A stretch of 44,178 nt of DNA from Nitrospina sp. (GTDB taxonomy: Bacteria > Nitrospinota > Nitrospinia > Nitrospinales > VA-1): NCBI GenBank assembly GCA_018653085.1, contig JABIAY010000054.1, positions 1-44,178 of the forward strand, in the 5' to 3' direction. Made by a program: the position numbers and the translations under genes. The notes under the pieces are model-generated. The model saw only the letters and a list, made by a program, of their open reading frames with translations, did not search any database and was not told the origin of the DNA. This document shows positions 34,141 through 41,860 of this stretch, piece by piece; the stretch's first letter is position 1, and every line of letters begins with the position of its first letter.

Positions 34141-36380
34141 TCTTGTCTCGAGTTTAATATTTTTTTCCGTAATCGACGATGATCCTGAGTGCGTTCAAAG
34201 CTGTAACTTTTTTTGATGTCCTGATAAATAGGGTCTGCATAACTGTCGTGACAGGGTATGCAGTTTCCAACTCTTAAAATCCGGTTTATTTCTTTCTGGT
34301 TAAATGTCCGGGCTCTTGGCTGATGGGTTCCTGCAAGAGAGTCTCCCCGCATGGATACTTTGGCTTGTGGGTCGAACTCAGAGGCCTTCAGTATTATATC
34401 TGAACGGTTCAGGGGATCGACAAAATCATTTTTTCCTGTGGAGTTTTTTCCTATCTTGAGGTCGCCTTCCCCCAATCCTAAAGTTTTGCCGGACAAATGG
34501 CAACTGGTGCAGGAGCGGGCCTGTGTTTGAATGGAATGTGGGTTCAGCGCATAAGCCAGATTCGACCCTGAGGTGCCATGAGGGTTGGTGAAGGCCCACT
34601 TCCGATAGCGGCCTCGTTCCTCTCCCATTTGATCCAGAACGGGAAGCGGATTTTCCTTTTCATCCAGCACGGTCAAATGTCTTTCCGGTTGAGTCAGCAT
34701 GGGTGCTACCTTGCCCCGAGGCCCGACCATTAAAGCCGGTTCGCCGATATCCAGGGAATGGGACGCGGGAACGGGTGCTTGTTGCTGACCGCCGGTGATG
34801 TTTTGGTGACATCCCGGACAACGAACCACCCAGCGAGCATGGCAAGCTGAACATTCCAGACGGGACTGGTGTTGAGGAATGGAATGAGCACCGGGGAAAT
34901 CTTTTACTAACGGGATATCATGAATCTGCCCGGTTTGTTTTCCAATGGCAACCATGTACCCATTCTGGACTTTTACGTTCGTCATCTTGCGATTGCGCGC
35001 AGAAACCACCATCCAGTCGTCCACCTTGTTTGAGCCGCCTTCATAATGTTTGCTGACCCGGATTGCCGGATCTTTGGGATCGGTGATCTGTGAAATATAA
35101 GGGTAGGACTGACTGTCTCCATGACAGGTTTCACAGCGGATCTCTACCGCTTCATGTTGCTTGGAATAAAGATTTCCATCTCCCATGATATCAAGTTGCG
35201 TATGGCAATCTGTGCAGTCCATTCCTCTTGCCGTATGCACGTCCCCCATGGCTCTCCCTTTTCCGACAAACAAGGGAATGTTTTTATTCGGGGCAACGGG
35301 TCTTTCGACCTGAGTGATTACATCATTGGTTTCCTCAAAGTCGTGAGGACGGTGAGGCCCAAAAATTTCTTCGATCGCTTCCGGAATGTCGGGTTCCTCG
35401 TCAGGTTCGGTTGCGGTGCCCAGGGCTTGCACGTCAAAACCGCGATGGCACTGGATGCAGGTGGAGCGCGAAGGAATGGCGCGAATTTTATGGAATCGGG
35501 CATGCCCAGGATCAGTACGGGAGATGGTGGGGTCGTTGCCCTCATAGAGTCCGCTGGAAGAATATTCAAAATGACAGGCGGCGCATCCCTGCGAACGGTA
35601 TTGGCCTTTGGCCGGTGGCGAATCCAGATGGCATTGGAAACATTGTTGCCGCAAAATGCGGTCTGCCGGATGTCGGGAAACGGCAACCGATTGTGCCTTT
35701 TCTAAAGCGGGTATCGTTGCCGGAGAAAAGAATGGAAGTTTTTCCAGTTTACCCAGGGCCCCCTGATTGTGAGGAACACTCGCATCCTCATCGGCAATGG
35801 CAAGGGTGCCGTAGCGGGCTGTTTTCTGGCTTTGCCCTGCCCATTGGTATCTCAAGCCGGAAATCACACCTGCCATTGTATTCATCATGGATTTCTTAAC
35901 GCGGGCGATATGGTTTCTATCTTCATCCGCGTGCCCTGCATGGCAATACAACTGTCCGCAGGATTGCTCCACTACACTCAGGCTTGAAGGATTTCGTTTT
36001 CCTGTTCCCGCTTTGGGGTCATAAATCAAGCCCGCATGTGCCTGCTCTTTGTTTACCGATTCGGGTTCACCGCCGTGACAGACGGAACAACCGAACTCAG
36101 GCGGATGAGAAGCGCTGACGTTGGCGATGCCATCGTGGCAGGTGATGCATCGTTCCACCGGGCGGTCCCGGTATTGAGAAACCTTGACCCAGGGGTAGTC
36201 CGGCAATTTCGCGGTGACACGAACCTGCTTGATACGCGGTTGCTGAATTGTTCCCTCAGCTTGATTGGAGGATGACTGGAGAAAACGCTCCTGCCAGAAG
36301 GTCCAGTCCGTTTCTCCGGCGTACACGGAACAGACTCCTGAAATGGCTAGAAAAAAAACTAAGAGTCTAAGTTTCGACAC
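34137..36380 (-). CDS. multihaem c-type cytochrome, 11 CXXCH plus one CX4CH (747 aa)
   Basis: The GTG at 36380 gives a signal peptide (MSKLRLLVFFLAISGVCSVYA). CXXCH sites lie at about 78, 98, 247, 266, 308, 389, 416, 510, 521, 624 and 707; CGQLYCH at 141 is a CX4CH site at the position of the paralogue's third haem. A 12-haem protein is therefore likely. The paralogue shares the order of haems 1-3, the CFQCHLDSPPAKGQYRSQG block and ECSACHARW. The first cytochrome gene of the cluster, 43 bases after the Hpt gene. Partners and substrate are unknown; no catalytic Mo or NrfA-type CXXCK site is seen. Confidence 0.88.
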   Translation of the reverse strand: MSKLRLLVFFLAISGVCSVYAGETDWTFWQERFLQSSSNQAEGTIQQPRIKQVRVTAKLPDYPWVKVSQYRDRPVERCITCHDGIANVSASHPPEFGCSVCHGGEPESVNKEQAHAGLIYDPKAGTGKRNPSSLSVVEQSCGQLYCHAGHADEDRNHIARVKKSMMNTMAGVISGLRYQWAGQSQKTARYGTLAIADEDASVPHNQGALGKLEKLPFFSPATIPALEKAQSVAVSRHPADRILRQQCFQCHLDSPPAKGQYRSQGCAACHFEYSSSGLYEGNDPTISRTDPGHARFHKIRAIPSRSTCIQCHRGFDVQALGTATEPDEEPDIPEAIEEIFGPHRPHDFEETNDVITQVERPVAPNKNIPLFVGKGRAMGDVHTARGMDCTDCHTQLDIMGDGNLYSKQHEAVEIRCETCHGDSQSYPYISQITDPKDPAIRVSKHYEGGSNKVDDWMVVSARNRKMTNVKVQNGYMVAIGKQTGQIHDIPLVKDFPGAHSIPQHQSRLECSACHARWVVRCPGCHQNITGGQQQAPVPASHSLDIGEPALMVGPRGKVAPMLTQPERHLTVLDEKENPLPVLDQMGEERGRYRKWAFTNPHGTSGSNLAYALNPHSIQTQARSCTSCHLSGKTLGLGEGDLKIGKNSTGKNDFVDPLNRSDIILKASEFDPQAKVSMRGDSLAGTHQPRARTFNQKEINRILRVGNCIPCHDSYADPIYQDIKKSYSFERTQDHRRLRKKILNSRQE

Positions 36381-36423
36381 GGTGGATGAAGGAGGAGTTA
36401 TAAATACCCGTTAACATGAGGGG

Positions 36424-36735
36424 TCAATCATAAACCAGAGTTACCCGTTCAAGAAAGTCTGAAAGTTCGGCCAGGTGATTTTTAATCGAGTCGGGATCTT
36501 TATTTTTCGCGGCTATTTCGATGGATGCCCCGACTTTACTGACCGGCATGAAACCGTAGCCGCCTCCGGACCCTTTCATGGAGTGGCCCAGCACTCGGAT
36601 TCTAGCAAAATCCTCAGCCTTGAGCGCATTTTTAATGGATGTTATATCTTTTTGGCGATTTTCCAGATAGCCGGGGATCAGGTCGCGAAGGTCCGGGTCA
36701 ACATGAGCGATGATTTTTTCTGCCGGTTTCTTCAT
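36424..36735 (-). CDS. stand-alone Hpt phosphotransfer protein
   Basis: 103 residues from the ATG at 36735, with GGAG 9 bases upstream. A single four-helix Hpt domain carries the phosphorylatable histidine in VLGHSMKGSGGGYGF (H51). It relays phosphate between receiver domains of a hybrid kinase and a response regulator. No such partner is adjacent; the nearest two-component genes are at 13-15 kb. It sits just 5' of the cytochrome operon in the same direction, so regulation by a phosphorelay is possible but unproven. Confidence 0.88.
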   Translation of the reverse strand: MKKPAEKIIAHVDPDLRDLIPGYLENRQKDITSIKNALKAEDFARIRVLGHSMKGSGGGYGFMPVSKVGASIEIAAKNKDPDSIKNHLAELSDFLERVTLVYD

Positions 36736-36747
36736 GAACAGCTCCAT

Positions 36748-36860
36748 CCACTAGGCGTGGGGCCAGTGTGTAATCGATTTTTCCCGCTAGCAACAGTTCT
36801 TCTCGGCTCAACGAGTCCTTGCCTGCTCCTACCGGGCGTGGCCCGGTCAGTAAATCGGGT
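36748..36860. repeat. dispersed CTAG-family repeat
   Basis: Core CACTAGGCGTGGGGCC at 36749-36764, then CCCGCTAGCAACAG, TCTCGGCTCAACGAG and CCTTGCC blocks, ending in the palindrome ACCGGGCGTGGCCCGGT. It occupies the whole gap between the Hpt gene and the small secreted protein; its right end abuts that gene's TGA stop. Confidence 0.75.
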
Positions 36861-37353
36861 TATGGAAATAGTACAGGGCATCGTCTCCGGGGTTGATGCT
36901 GTAATCAGGAAGGCTGGAGCAATGTTCCAGAGCTATCTTCCACTGTGAACCGTCCCGGGTAAACATATAACTGCAAACGCTGTGTTGCCGCTCATCGGTA
37001 TCGTTTGATTTGGAGGTGATGCTGATAATTTCATCTGCCAGAACATAGCTCACTTCTTTGCCCACTTTTCCGCTGAGAACCTGACGTTGCACTTCGCATT
37101 TCATATCTCTGAAATCGGACATCATTTGCTGGTAGTCCTTAACCCTGTTTTCCAGCAAGGCGCGTTTGTCATCCACCATGATCACCAGGTCTTTAGCGTA
37201 GAACTGCGGCAGTTTTTCGGGTTGGGTGCAGGTCAACGCGTCTAATTTTTTGAGAATGCCAGCAAGACCATCCGTTTCCGCCGCCAAAACCTGACTGCTG
37301 AACACCAGTGAAAGTACTAAAACCAATCCTGTTATAACGTTACATTTTTTCAT
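36847..37353 (-). CDS. small secreted protein, possible NTF2-like fold (168 aa)
   Basis: Not recognised with confidence. A signal peptide (1-24, ending VLA) precedes a domain with FYAKDLVIMVDDKRALLENRVKDYQQMMSDF and YMFTRDGSQWKIALEHCSSL, a layout like SnoaL/DUF4440 (NTF2-like) domains. Four cysteines (near 42, 87, 127 and 144) may form disulfides. GGAG lies 8 bases before the ATG. It lies between the NHL gene and the Hpt/cytochrome cluster, in the same direction. Confidence 0.65.
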   Translation of the reverse strand: MKKCNVITGLVLVLSLVFSSQVLAAETDGLAGILKKLDALTCTQPEKLPQFYAKDLVIMVDDKRALLENRVKDYQQMMSDFRDMKCEVQRQVLSGKVGKEVSYVLADEIISITSKSNDTDERQHSVCSYMFTRDGSQWKIALEHCSSLPDYSINPGDDALYYFHNPIY

Positions 37354-37379
37354 TTAAAATCTCCAAAAATCCAGTTACT

Positions 37380-37440
37380 GCTAGCCGCAGGGGCAAATTG
37401 TAATAAGTTTTTCTTCGCTCGCCAACCGCTGGCTGGCTAA
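37380..37440. repeat. dispersed CTAG-family repeat (short copy)
   Basis: GCTAGCCGCAGGGGCAAATTG with TAATAAGTTTTTCTTCGCTCGCC matches parts of the elements at 11.35, 27.94 and 30.1 kb. Its right end (GGCTGGCTAAGG) contains the TAG stop codon, read on the minus strand, of the NHL gene. Confidence 0.62.
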
Positions 37441-39608
37441 GGAAAATTCTGTAGAATAATTTCTACTGTTTCTCCATCCTGAGCCCAGCCGAAGGTTCCG
37501 GACCCGGCAAAGGTGGTGATGATTCCCTTGGTGTCCACTTTACGGATACGGTTATTTCCCATATCAGAAATATACAAGTTTCCTTTTGAGTCGAAGGTGA
37601 CGGCGGAAGGGCTCTTGAGCATCGCTTTGGGGCCCGGGCCGCCATCGCCAAAATAGCCTTGATAGCCTGTGCCCGCAACTGTTGCGATCTTCCCATCCTT
37701 CGTGATTTTTCTTACTACATGAGAGTTCATGCCGGCGATATGCAGTTCCCCGGTTGGACTCATAGCCAGATAGTCCATATTGCGAATTCCCGCTTTTAAT
37801 GCCGGGCCGCCATCGCCAGAGTTTTCATGATTGCCGTTCCCGCCAACCGTGCTGACAATGCCCTTGGTATCTATTTTGCGGATCATATTATTGGCACCAT
37901 CGGCGATATATAGATTGCCTTCCTTATCGGTGGTCAGAGCGCCGGGGTCGCGGAACGCGGCTTCACTTGCCGGGCCGCCGTCGCCATAGTAAGCGGACTC
38001 CCCGGTGCCAGCGATGGTGGTGATTTCTCCCTTGGCTGAAACTTTGCGGATCTGGTGGTTGAGCCGGTCAGAGATAAACATATTCCCTTTAGGGTCAAAG
38101 GCGATGTCTGAAAAGGTGGTGATGATCGCCAGTTCCCCGGTTTGAACCTTGCCTTTGTATTTGCTCTTGGCAATAGATTCCAGATAGTCCTTGTCGACAG
38201 TTCCCATAACTTTGCGCATGATTCCCTTTTCATCCACTTTTCGGATGAGGCTGGTGAACCCGCTGGGGCTGACGATGAATATTTCTTCTTTGCCGTTCAC
38301 CTTCAGGGATGTCGCTCCATAGATGGAAGCTTCCAGAACGGGCAGGTCATCACCGATATTCCCGCGGATTCCATTTCCGGCGATGGTTTGGATGATGCCG
38401 TCTTGTGTAACCCGGCGAATGCGGTAATGTCCCTTATCTGAAATAACCAGGTTGTCTTTTTTATCTACGGCAATTCCGTGAGGAAAACTCAATTTCGCTC
38501 CGGTAGCCGGGCCGCCATCTCCGGCAAACATTTTTATCCCGTTTCCGGCAACGGTTGTGATGCCACCGCGACGGGTGTCTACCCGGCGAATGCGGTAATG
38601 CGAACGGTCAACAACCAGTAGCTTGCCATCCTGATCCAGGGCCACTCCGAAAGGCAGGTGTAAGTTGGTATCCCGGGCCATTTCAGAGTCACCGTTGTAG
38701 TCCTGATGTCCGGTTCCTGCGATGGTGCGAATCATTCCCTGGGTGTCTACAGAACGGATGCGGTTATTATTTCGGTCAGCGATGTACAAGACGCCGTTTT
38801 TATCCACCGCTACGCCGGTGGGTCCTGCGATACTGGCGCGATAAGCGGGGCCGTTATCACCCATGAAAAAGAAGCCACCATCTCCGGCAACGGTATGGAT
38901 GATTCCCTGGGGATTGATTCTCCTCACCCGGTTGTTCCCGCGGTCGGCGATATAAAGATTGCCTTTTTTATCCAGAGCCAGTCCGAAAGGTTTCGACAAC
39001 TGTGCCTGGGCGGCAGGGCCTGAATCGCCTTTGAACCCGTCCACTCCATCGCCTGCAAAAGTGGTGATGATTCCCTTGCTGTTCACCACACGGATCCGGT
39101 CGTTGGAACGGTCGGCAATATAAAGATTTCCTTTGTCATCGACGGCAACTCCGGAAGGCCGGCTGAGCTGAGCCTCGGTAGCTTTTCCGCCATCACCGCT
39201 GAACCCTGCGGTTCCGTTGCCTGCGACGGTGGTGATGTTTCCCCGGCTGTCCACTTTTCGAACGCGGTGGTTATTCCTGTCGGCGATATAGAGGTTGCCT
39301 TTTCTATCGAGGGTCAAGCCAGCAGGGAGTTTCAGCCGCGCTTCGGTGGCTTTGCCACCGTCACCGCCGTACCCGGACTCACCTGTACCGGCATAGCGGG
39401 TCATGTTCCCCTTGGTGTCCACACGGCTGATGATATTGTGATCACGCATGGCAATATAAATATTGCCCTTTTTATCGACGGCGATTCCATCGACCAGTGA
39501 AATTTCAGTGTCAGTGGCTTTGACCGCTTTTGCCAACACAGGGATGGCAGAAACCGCTACCCATAAAAAAATGTTTAGCGCGACCAATAGTTTAAGATTC
39601 TTTAGCAT
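37437..39608 (-). CDS. secreted NHL-repeat protein, two predicted six-bladed propellers
   Basis: 723 residues from the ATG at 39608, with AGAGG 8 bases upstream. A signal peptide (1-27, ending VLA) precedes 12 NHL repeats of about 55-57 residues, each of the type VDxKGNLYIADxxNNRIRKVDxKG with T(V/I)AGxGxxGxxGDGGxA linkers. Two six-bladed propellers are the simplest arrangement. The eighth repeat is degenerate (EEIFIVSPSGFTSLI). NHL proteins bind proteins, glycans or act as lyase-like scaffolds; no catalytic motif is seen. The first gene in the same direction as the small secreted protein and cytochromes. Confidence 0.88.
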   Translation of the reverse strand: MLKNLKLLVALNIFLWVAVSAIPVLAKAVKATDTEISLVDGIAVDKKGNIYIAMRDHNIISRVDTKGNMTRYAGTGESGYGGDGGKATEARLKLPAGLTLDRKGNLYIADRNNHRVRKVDSRGNITTVAGNGTAGFSGDGGKATEAQLSRPSGVAVDDKGNLYIADRSNDRIRVVNSKGIITTFAGDGVDGFKGDSGPAAQAQLSKPFGLALDKKGNLYIADRGNNRVRRINPQGIIHTVAGDGGFFFMGDNGPAYRASIAGPTGVAVDKNGVLYIADRNNNRIRSVDTQGMIRTIAGTGHQDYNGDSEMARDTNLHLPFGVALDQDGKLLVVDRSHYRIRRVDTRRGGITTVAGNGIKMFAGDGGPATGAKLSFPHGIAVDKKDNLVISDKGHYRIRRVTQDGIIQTIAGNGIRGNIGDDLPVLEASIYGATSLKVNGKEEIFIVSPSGFTSLIRKVDEKGIMRKVMGTVDKDYLESIAKSKYKGKVQTGELAIITTFSDIAFDPKGNMFISDRLNHQIRKVSAKGEITTIAGTGESAYYGDGGPASEAAFRDPGALTTDKEGNLYIADGANNMIRKIDTKGIVSTVGGNGNHENSGDGGPALKAGIRNMDYLAMSPTGELHIAGMNSHVVRKITKDGKIATVAGTGYQGYFGDGGPGPKAMLKSPSAVTFDSKGNLYISDMGNNRIRKVDTKGIITTFAGSGTFGWAQDGETVEIILQNFP

Positions 39609-39886
39609 GTTCAAACCTCTTTATAAGCGGAAAAACGCCGTGAAAATCCCATTTTCCCCCCTTGAAAACCCAGAAAAAATAATACATAGGGAAAGTGGAT
39701 TTTTTGCCCTTTTTGCTATTGGGAAAAACCCGGTTTCAGGATAGCTTCACCCTGCCAAACCTCATTGTTCATAAGGGTGAAAGCTTTATCTGTCATTTAA
39801 ACAGGCAATTATACTTTCCAGAAAATTGATGTCAAATATTATCTCGTTGGGCTTGAGAGAGTAAAAATGCTATCATTTTACCCATC

Positions 39887-41689
39887 ATGAAAACCCTGTT
39901 GATTTTTCCGGCGCAGTGGTATCCCACTCAGCCGTATTTGAGCACACCCTATCTGACAGCCTATTTGCGGGCCAAGGGCTGGGATGTGGAACAAAGAGAT
40001 TTTAATATAGCGTCCTACGACCATTTTCTGTCGGCTCCGCTTCTGCAAAATGCTGAAAAGTTGATGGCTCAGCGTTTACAGTCGCTCAAAAACCAGAATT
40101 CACTGTCGATGAAGGAGAAATCCCATCTGGATGTGCTGGCGACGGGACTGAAATTCTCCCAGACGATCATCGGGGGAGTCGAAGAGGCCAAACAGGTCAT
40201 GCGAACGCCGGAACGGTTTTTCGATTTTCCCAGTTATCAGCAGGCGGATATGCTGATCAAATCTGCCCTGAAACTGGTTTCCGATGCCCATGCCCCGGCG
40301 GTTTTCAGCCTGTCGACCTTCGAGAGTGGTATCGGTGCCGAAGAGTCTACCCATAGAGCACACGAAGCCAGCCGGGACGCGGCAACCAATCCTTTCATCC
40401 ATTTATATGACAACGTTTTGATTCCCGGTGAAAACTGGTTGGACTACGATGTCGTGGGCATTTCCATTGTCGGCATTTCACAGATCATTCCCGGGCTGAC
40501 TTTAGCCCGGCAACTCAAAGAAAAGTTTCCTCATCTGCATATCACCCTGGGCGGTCCCATTTTCAGCGTCAACGCCGGACAGTTGATCGGTCACCCGGAA
40601 TTTTTTGATGATTTCTGCCACAGTATCGTTACCTTCGAGGGAGAAGAACCCCTGCATAGACTGCTCACCGCGCTCAAGGCCGGAGACGCGTTATCCACCG
40701 TGCCCAACCTGATCCATCTGGATGGACGCGAAGTGGTGAACAACAAAGAACGTGTGGAACTGCGTTTTGAAGAAGTTCCCAATCCGACTTTCGATGGCCT
40801 GCCGATGCAGAATTATCTGTCTCCATACCCGATCATCCCCGTTTTGCAGAGCCGGGGTTGTTACTGGGGCAAATGTACATTCTGCACACATAGCTTTGTT
40901 TACGGACACCGCTACGGCAAACAGAAAACCCAGGCCATGGTCGATGGACTGCAAGCGTTGATGGAAAAATACAATACGAAATATTTCACCTTTTCCGATG
41001 AGGCCGTTTCGCCACATGCCCTCAACGATATGTCGGAACTGATGATCGAGCGCGGGGTGGAAACCCGTTCCCTGGCATTGCTGAAATTTGAAAAAGTAAT
41101 GGATGAAAAACTGTTCGCCAAAATGAAAAAAGCCGGATTCGTCTTCCTGATGTTCGGACTCGAAAGCGCGAACGACCGGGTGCTGGCACTCATCGATAAG
41201 GGAACCACCAAGGCAGTGGAACGTGATGTTCTAATGAAGAGCCATAAGGCGGGTATCTGGAACCATTCGTTCCTGTTCTTCGGGTTCCCCACCGAAACGC
41301 GCCCTGAAGCCGAGGAGACCATCGATTTTCTGCGGGACAATCTCGAATCCATTCACTCCTTTGGGCCGGGAGTGTTCCTGCTGAATAGAGATTCGAGTTG
41401 CTACCAGTATCCGGAAAAGTTTTCCATCGAACGCATCATCGAAGACCCGGATAGAAATATCGCCATGAACCTGGACTTTGTCGCTAAAGAAGGTATGTCC
41501 CGCGAAGAGGCTGGCGAAATGAATGACGAATGCATCAAAATGGCGGAAGAGTTGTTCCCGTCGCTTAAAGTGTGGGGGACTTTGCCGCGCGAACATTTCC
41601 TGCTCTATCTCGACAAGTTTGGCAAAGAAGCACTGGACGGCAAACAACCCCCGGCAGAAGAAGAGGAAAAAGTTCTTTGCCGGGCTTAG
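39887..41689 (+). CDS. B12-binding-domain radical SAM protein, copy 1
   Basis: 600 residues. The N-terminal B12-binding-like Rossmann domain (about 1-285; KTLLIFPAQW at the start, GISIVGIS and LHITLGGPIFSVNA inside) lacks the DxHxxG cobalt ligand, so base-off binding is likely. The radical SAM domain begins at RGCYWGKCTFC with ligands C325, C330 and C333, a CX4CX2C spacing that differs from the usual CX3CX2C. ESANDRV and GFPTE are later family motifs. Substrate unknown; no RiPP precursor, hopanoid or tRNA-modification partner is adjacent. A tandem paralogue follows. 39609-39886 holds nothing else seen. Confidence 0.87.
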   Translation: MKTLLIFPAQWYPTQPYLSTPYLTAYLRAKGWDVEQRDFNIASYDHFLSAPLLQNAEKLMAQRLQSLKNQNSLSMKEKSHLDVLATGLKFSQTIIGGVEEAKQVMRTPERFFDFPSYQQADMLIKSALKLVSDAHAPAVFSLSTFESGIGAEESTHRAHEASRDAATNPFIHLYDNVLIPGENWLDYDVVGISIVGISQIIPGLTLARQLKEKFPHLHITLGGPIFSVNAGQLIGHPEFFDDFCHSIVTFEGEEPLHRLLTALKAGDALSTVPNLIHLDGREVVNNKERVELRFEEVPNPTFDGLPMQNYLSPYPIIPVLQSRGCYWGKCTFCTHSFVYGHRYGKQKTQAMVDGLQALMEKYNTKYFTFSDEAVSPHALNDMSELMIERGVETRSLALLKFEKVMDEKLFAKMKKAGFVFLMFGLESANDRVLALIDKGTTKAVERDVLMKSHKAGIWNHSFLFFGFPTETRPEAEETIDFLRDNLESIHSFGPGVFLLNRDSSCYQYPEKFSIERIIEDPDRNIAMNLDFVAKEGMSREEAGEMNDECIKMAEELFPSLKVWGTLPREHFLLYLDKFGKEALDGKQPPAEEEEKVLCRA

Positions 41690-41730
41690 CAGGTTGCATG
41701 AATAAATGGATAAGGACTTATCTTTGTAGC

Positions 41731-41822
41731 CCCCCTCATCCTAGCCTTCTCCCTCCAGGGGAGAAGGGATTTTTTGCTTCCTCTCCCTTGAGGGGAGAGG
41801 ATTGAGGTGAGGGTGGTTTAAT
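41731..41822. repeat. two-hairpin C/G-rich miniature repeat (inverted copy)
   Basis: Reverse complement of the element at 16376-16470 with about 80 of 90 bases alike, including TCCCTCCAGGGGA and CTCCCTTGAGGGGAG palindromes. Fills the gap between the two radical SAM genes; its hairpins may form a transcription barrier between them. Confidence 0.77.
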
Positions 41823-41860
41823 AGGGTTTTTCTTTGAAAAGATTTTGAGATCATATTGAA

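Noticed and set aside
35121..35705. 194-codon plus-strand frame opposite the 12-haem cytochrome
   Set aside because: Antisense shadow; the minus-strand frame holds regularly spaced CXXCH motifs and a signal peptide.
30324..36380. Nitrite oxidoreductase or NrfA complex
   Set aside because: No molybdopterin subunit, no iron-sulfur beta subunit and no CXXCK haem site lie in or beside the cluster.
37437..39608. Tandem DNA repeat or CRISPR-like periodicity of about 165 bases
   Set aside because: The period follows the protein NHL repeats, with codon-level variation and no unique spacers; it is coding sequence.
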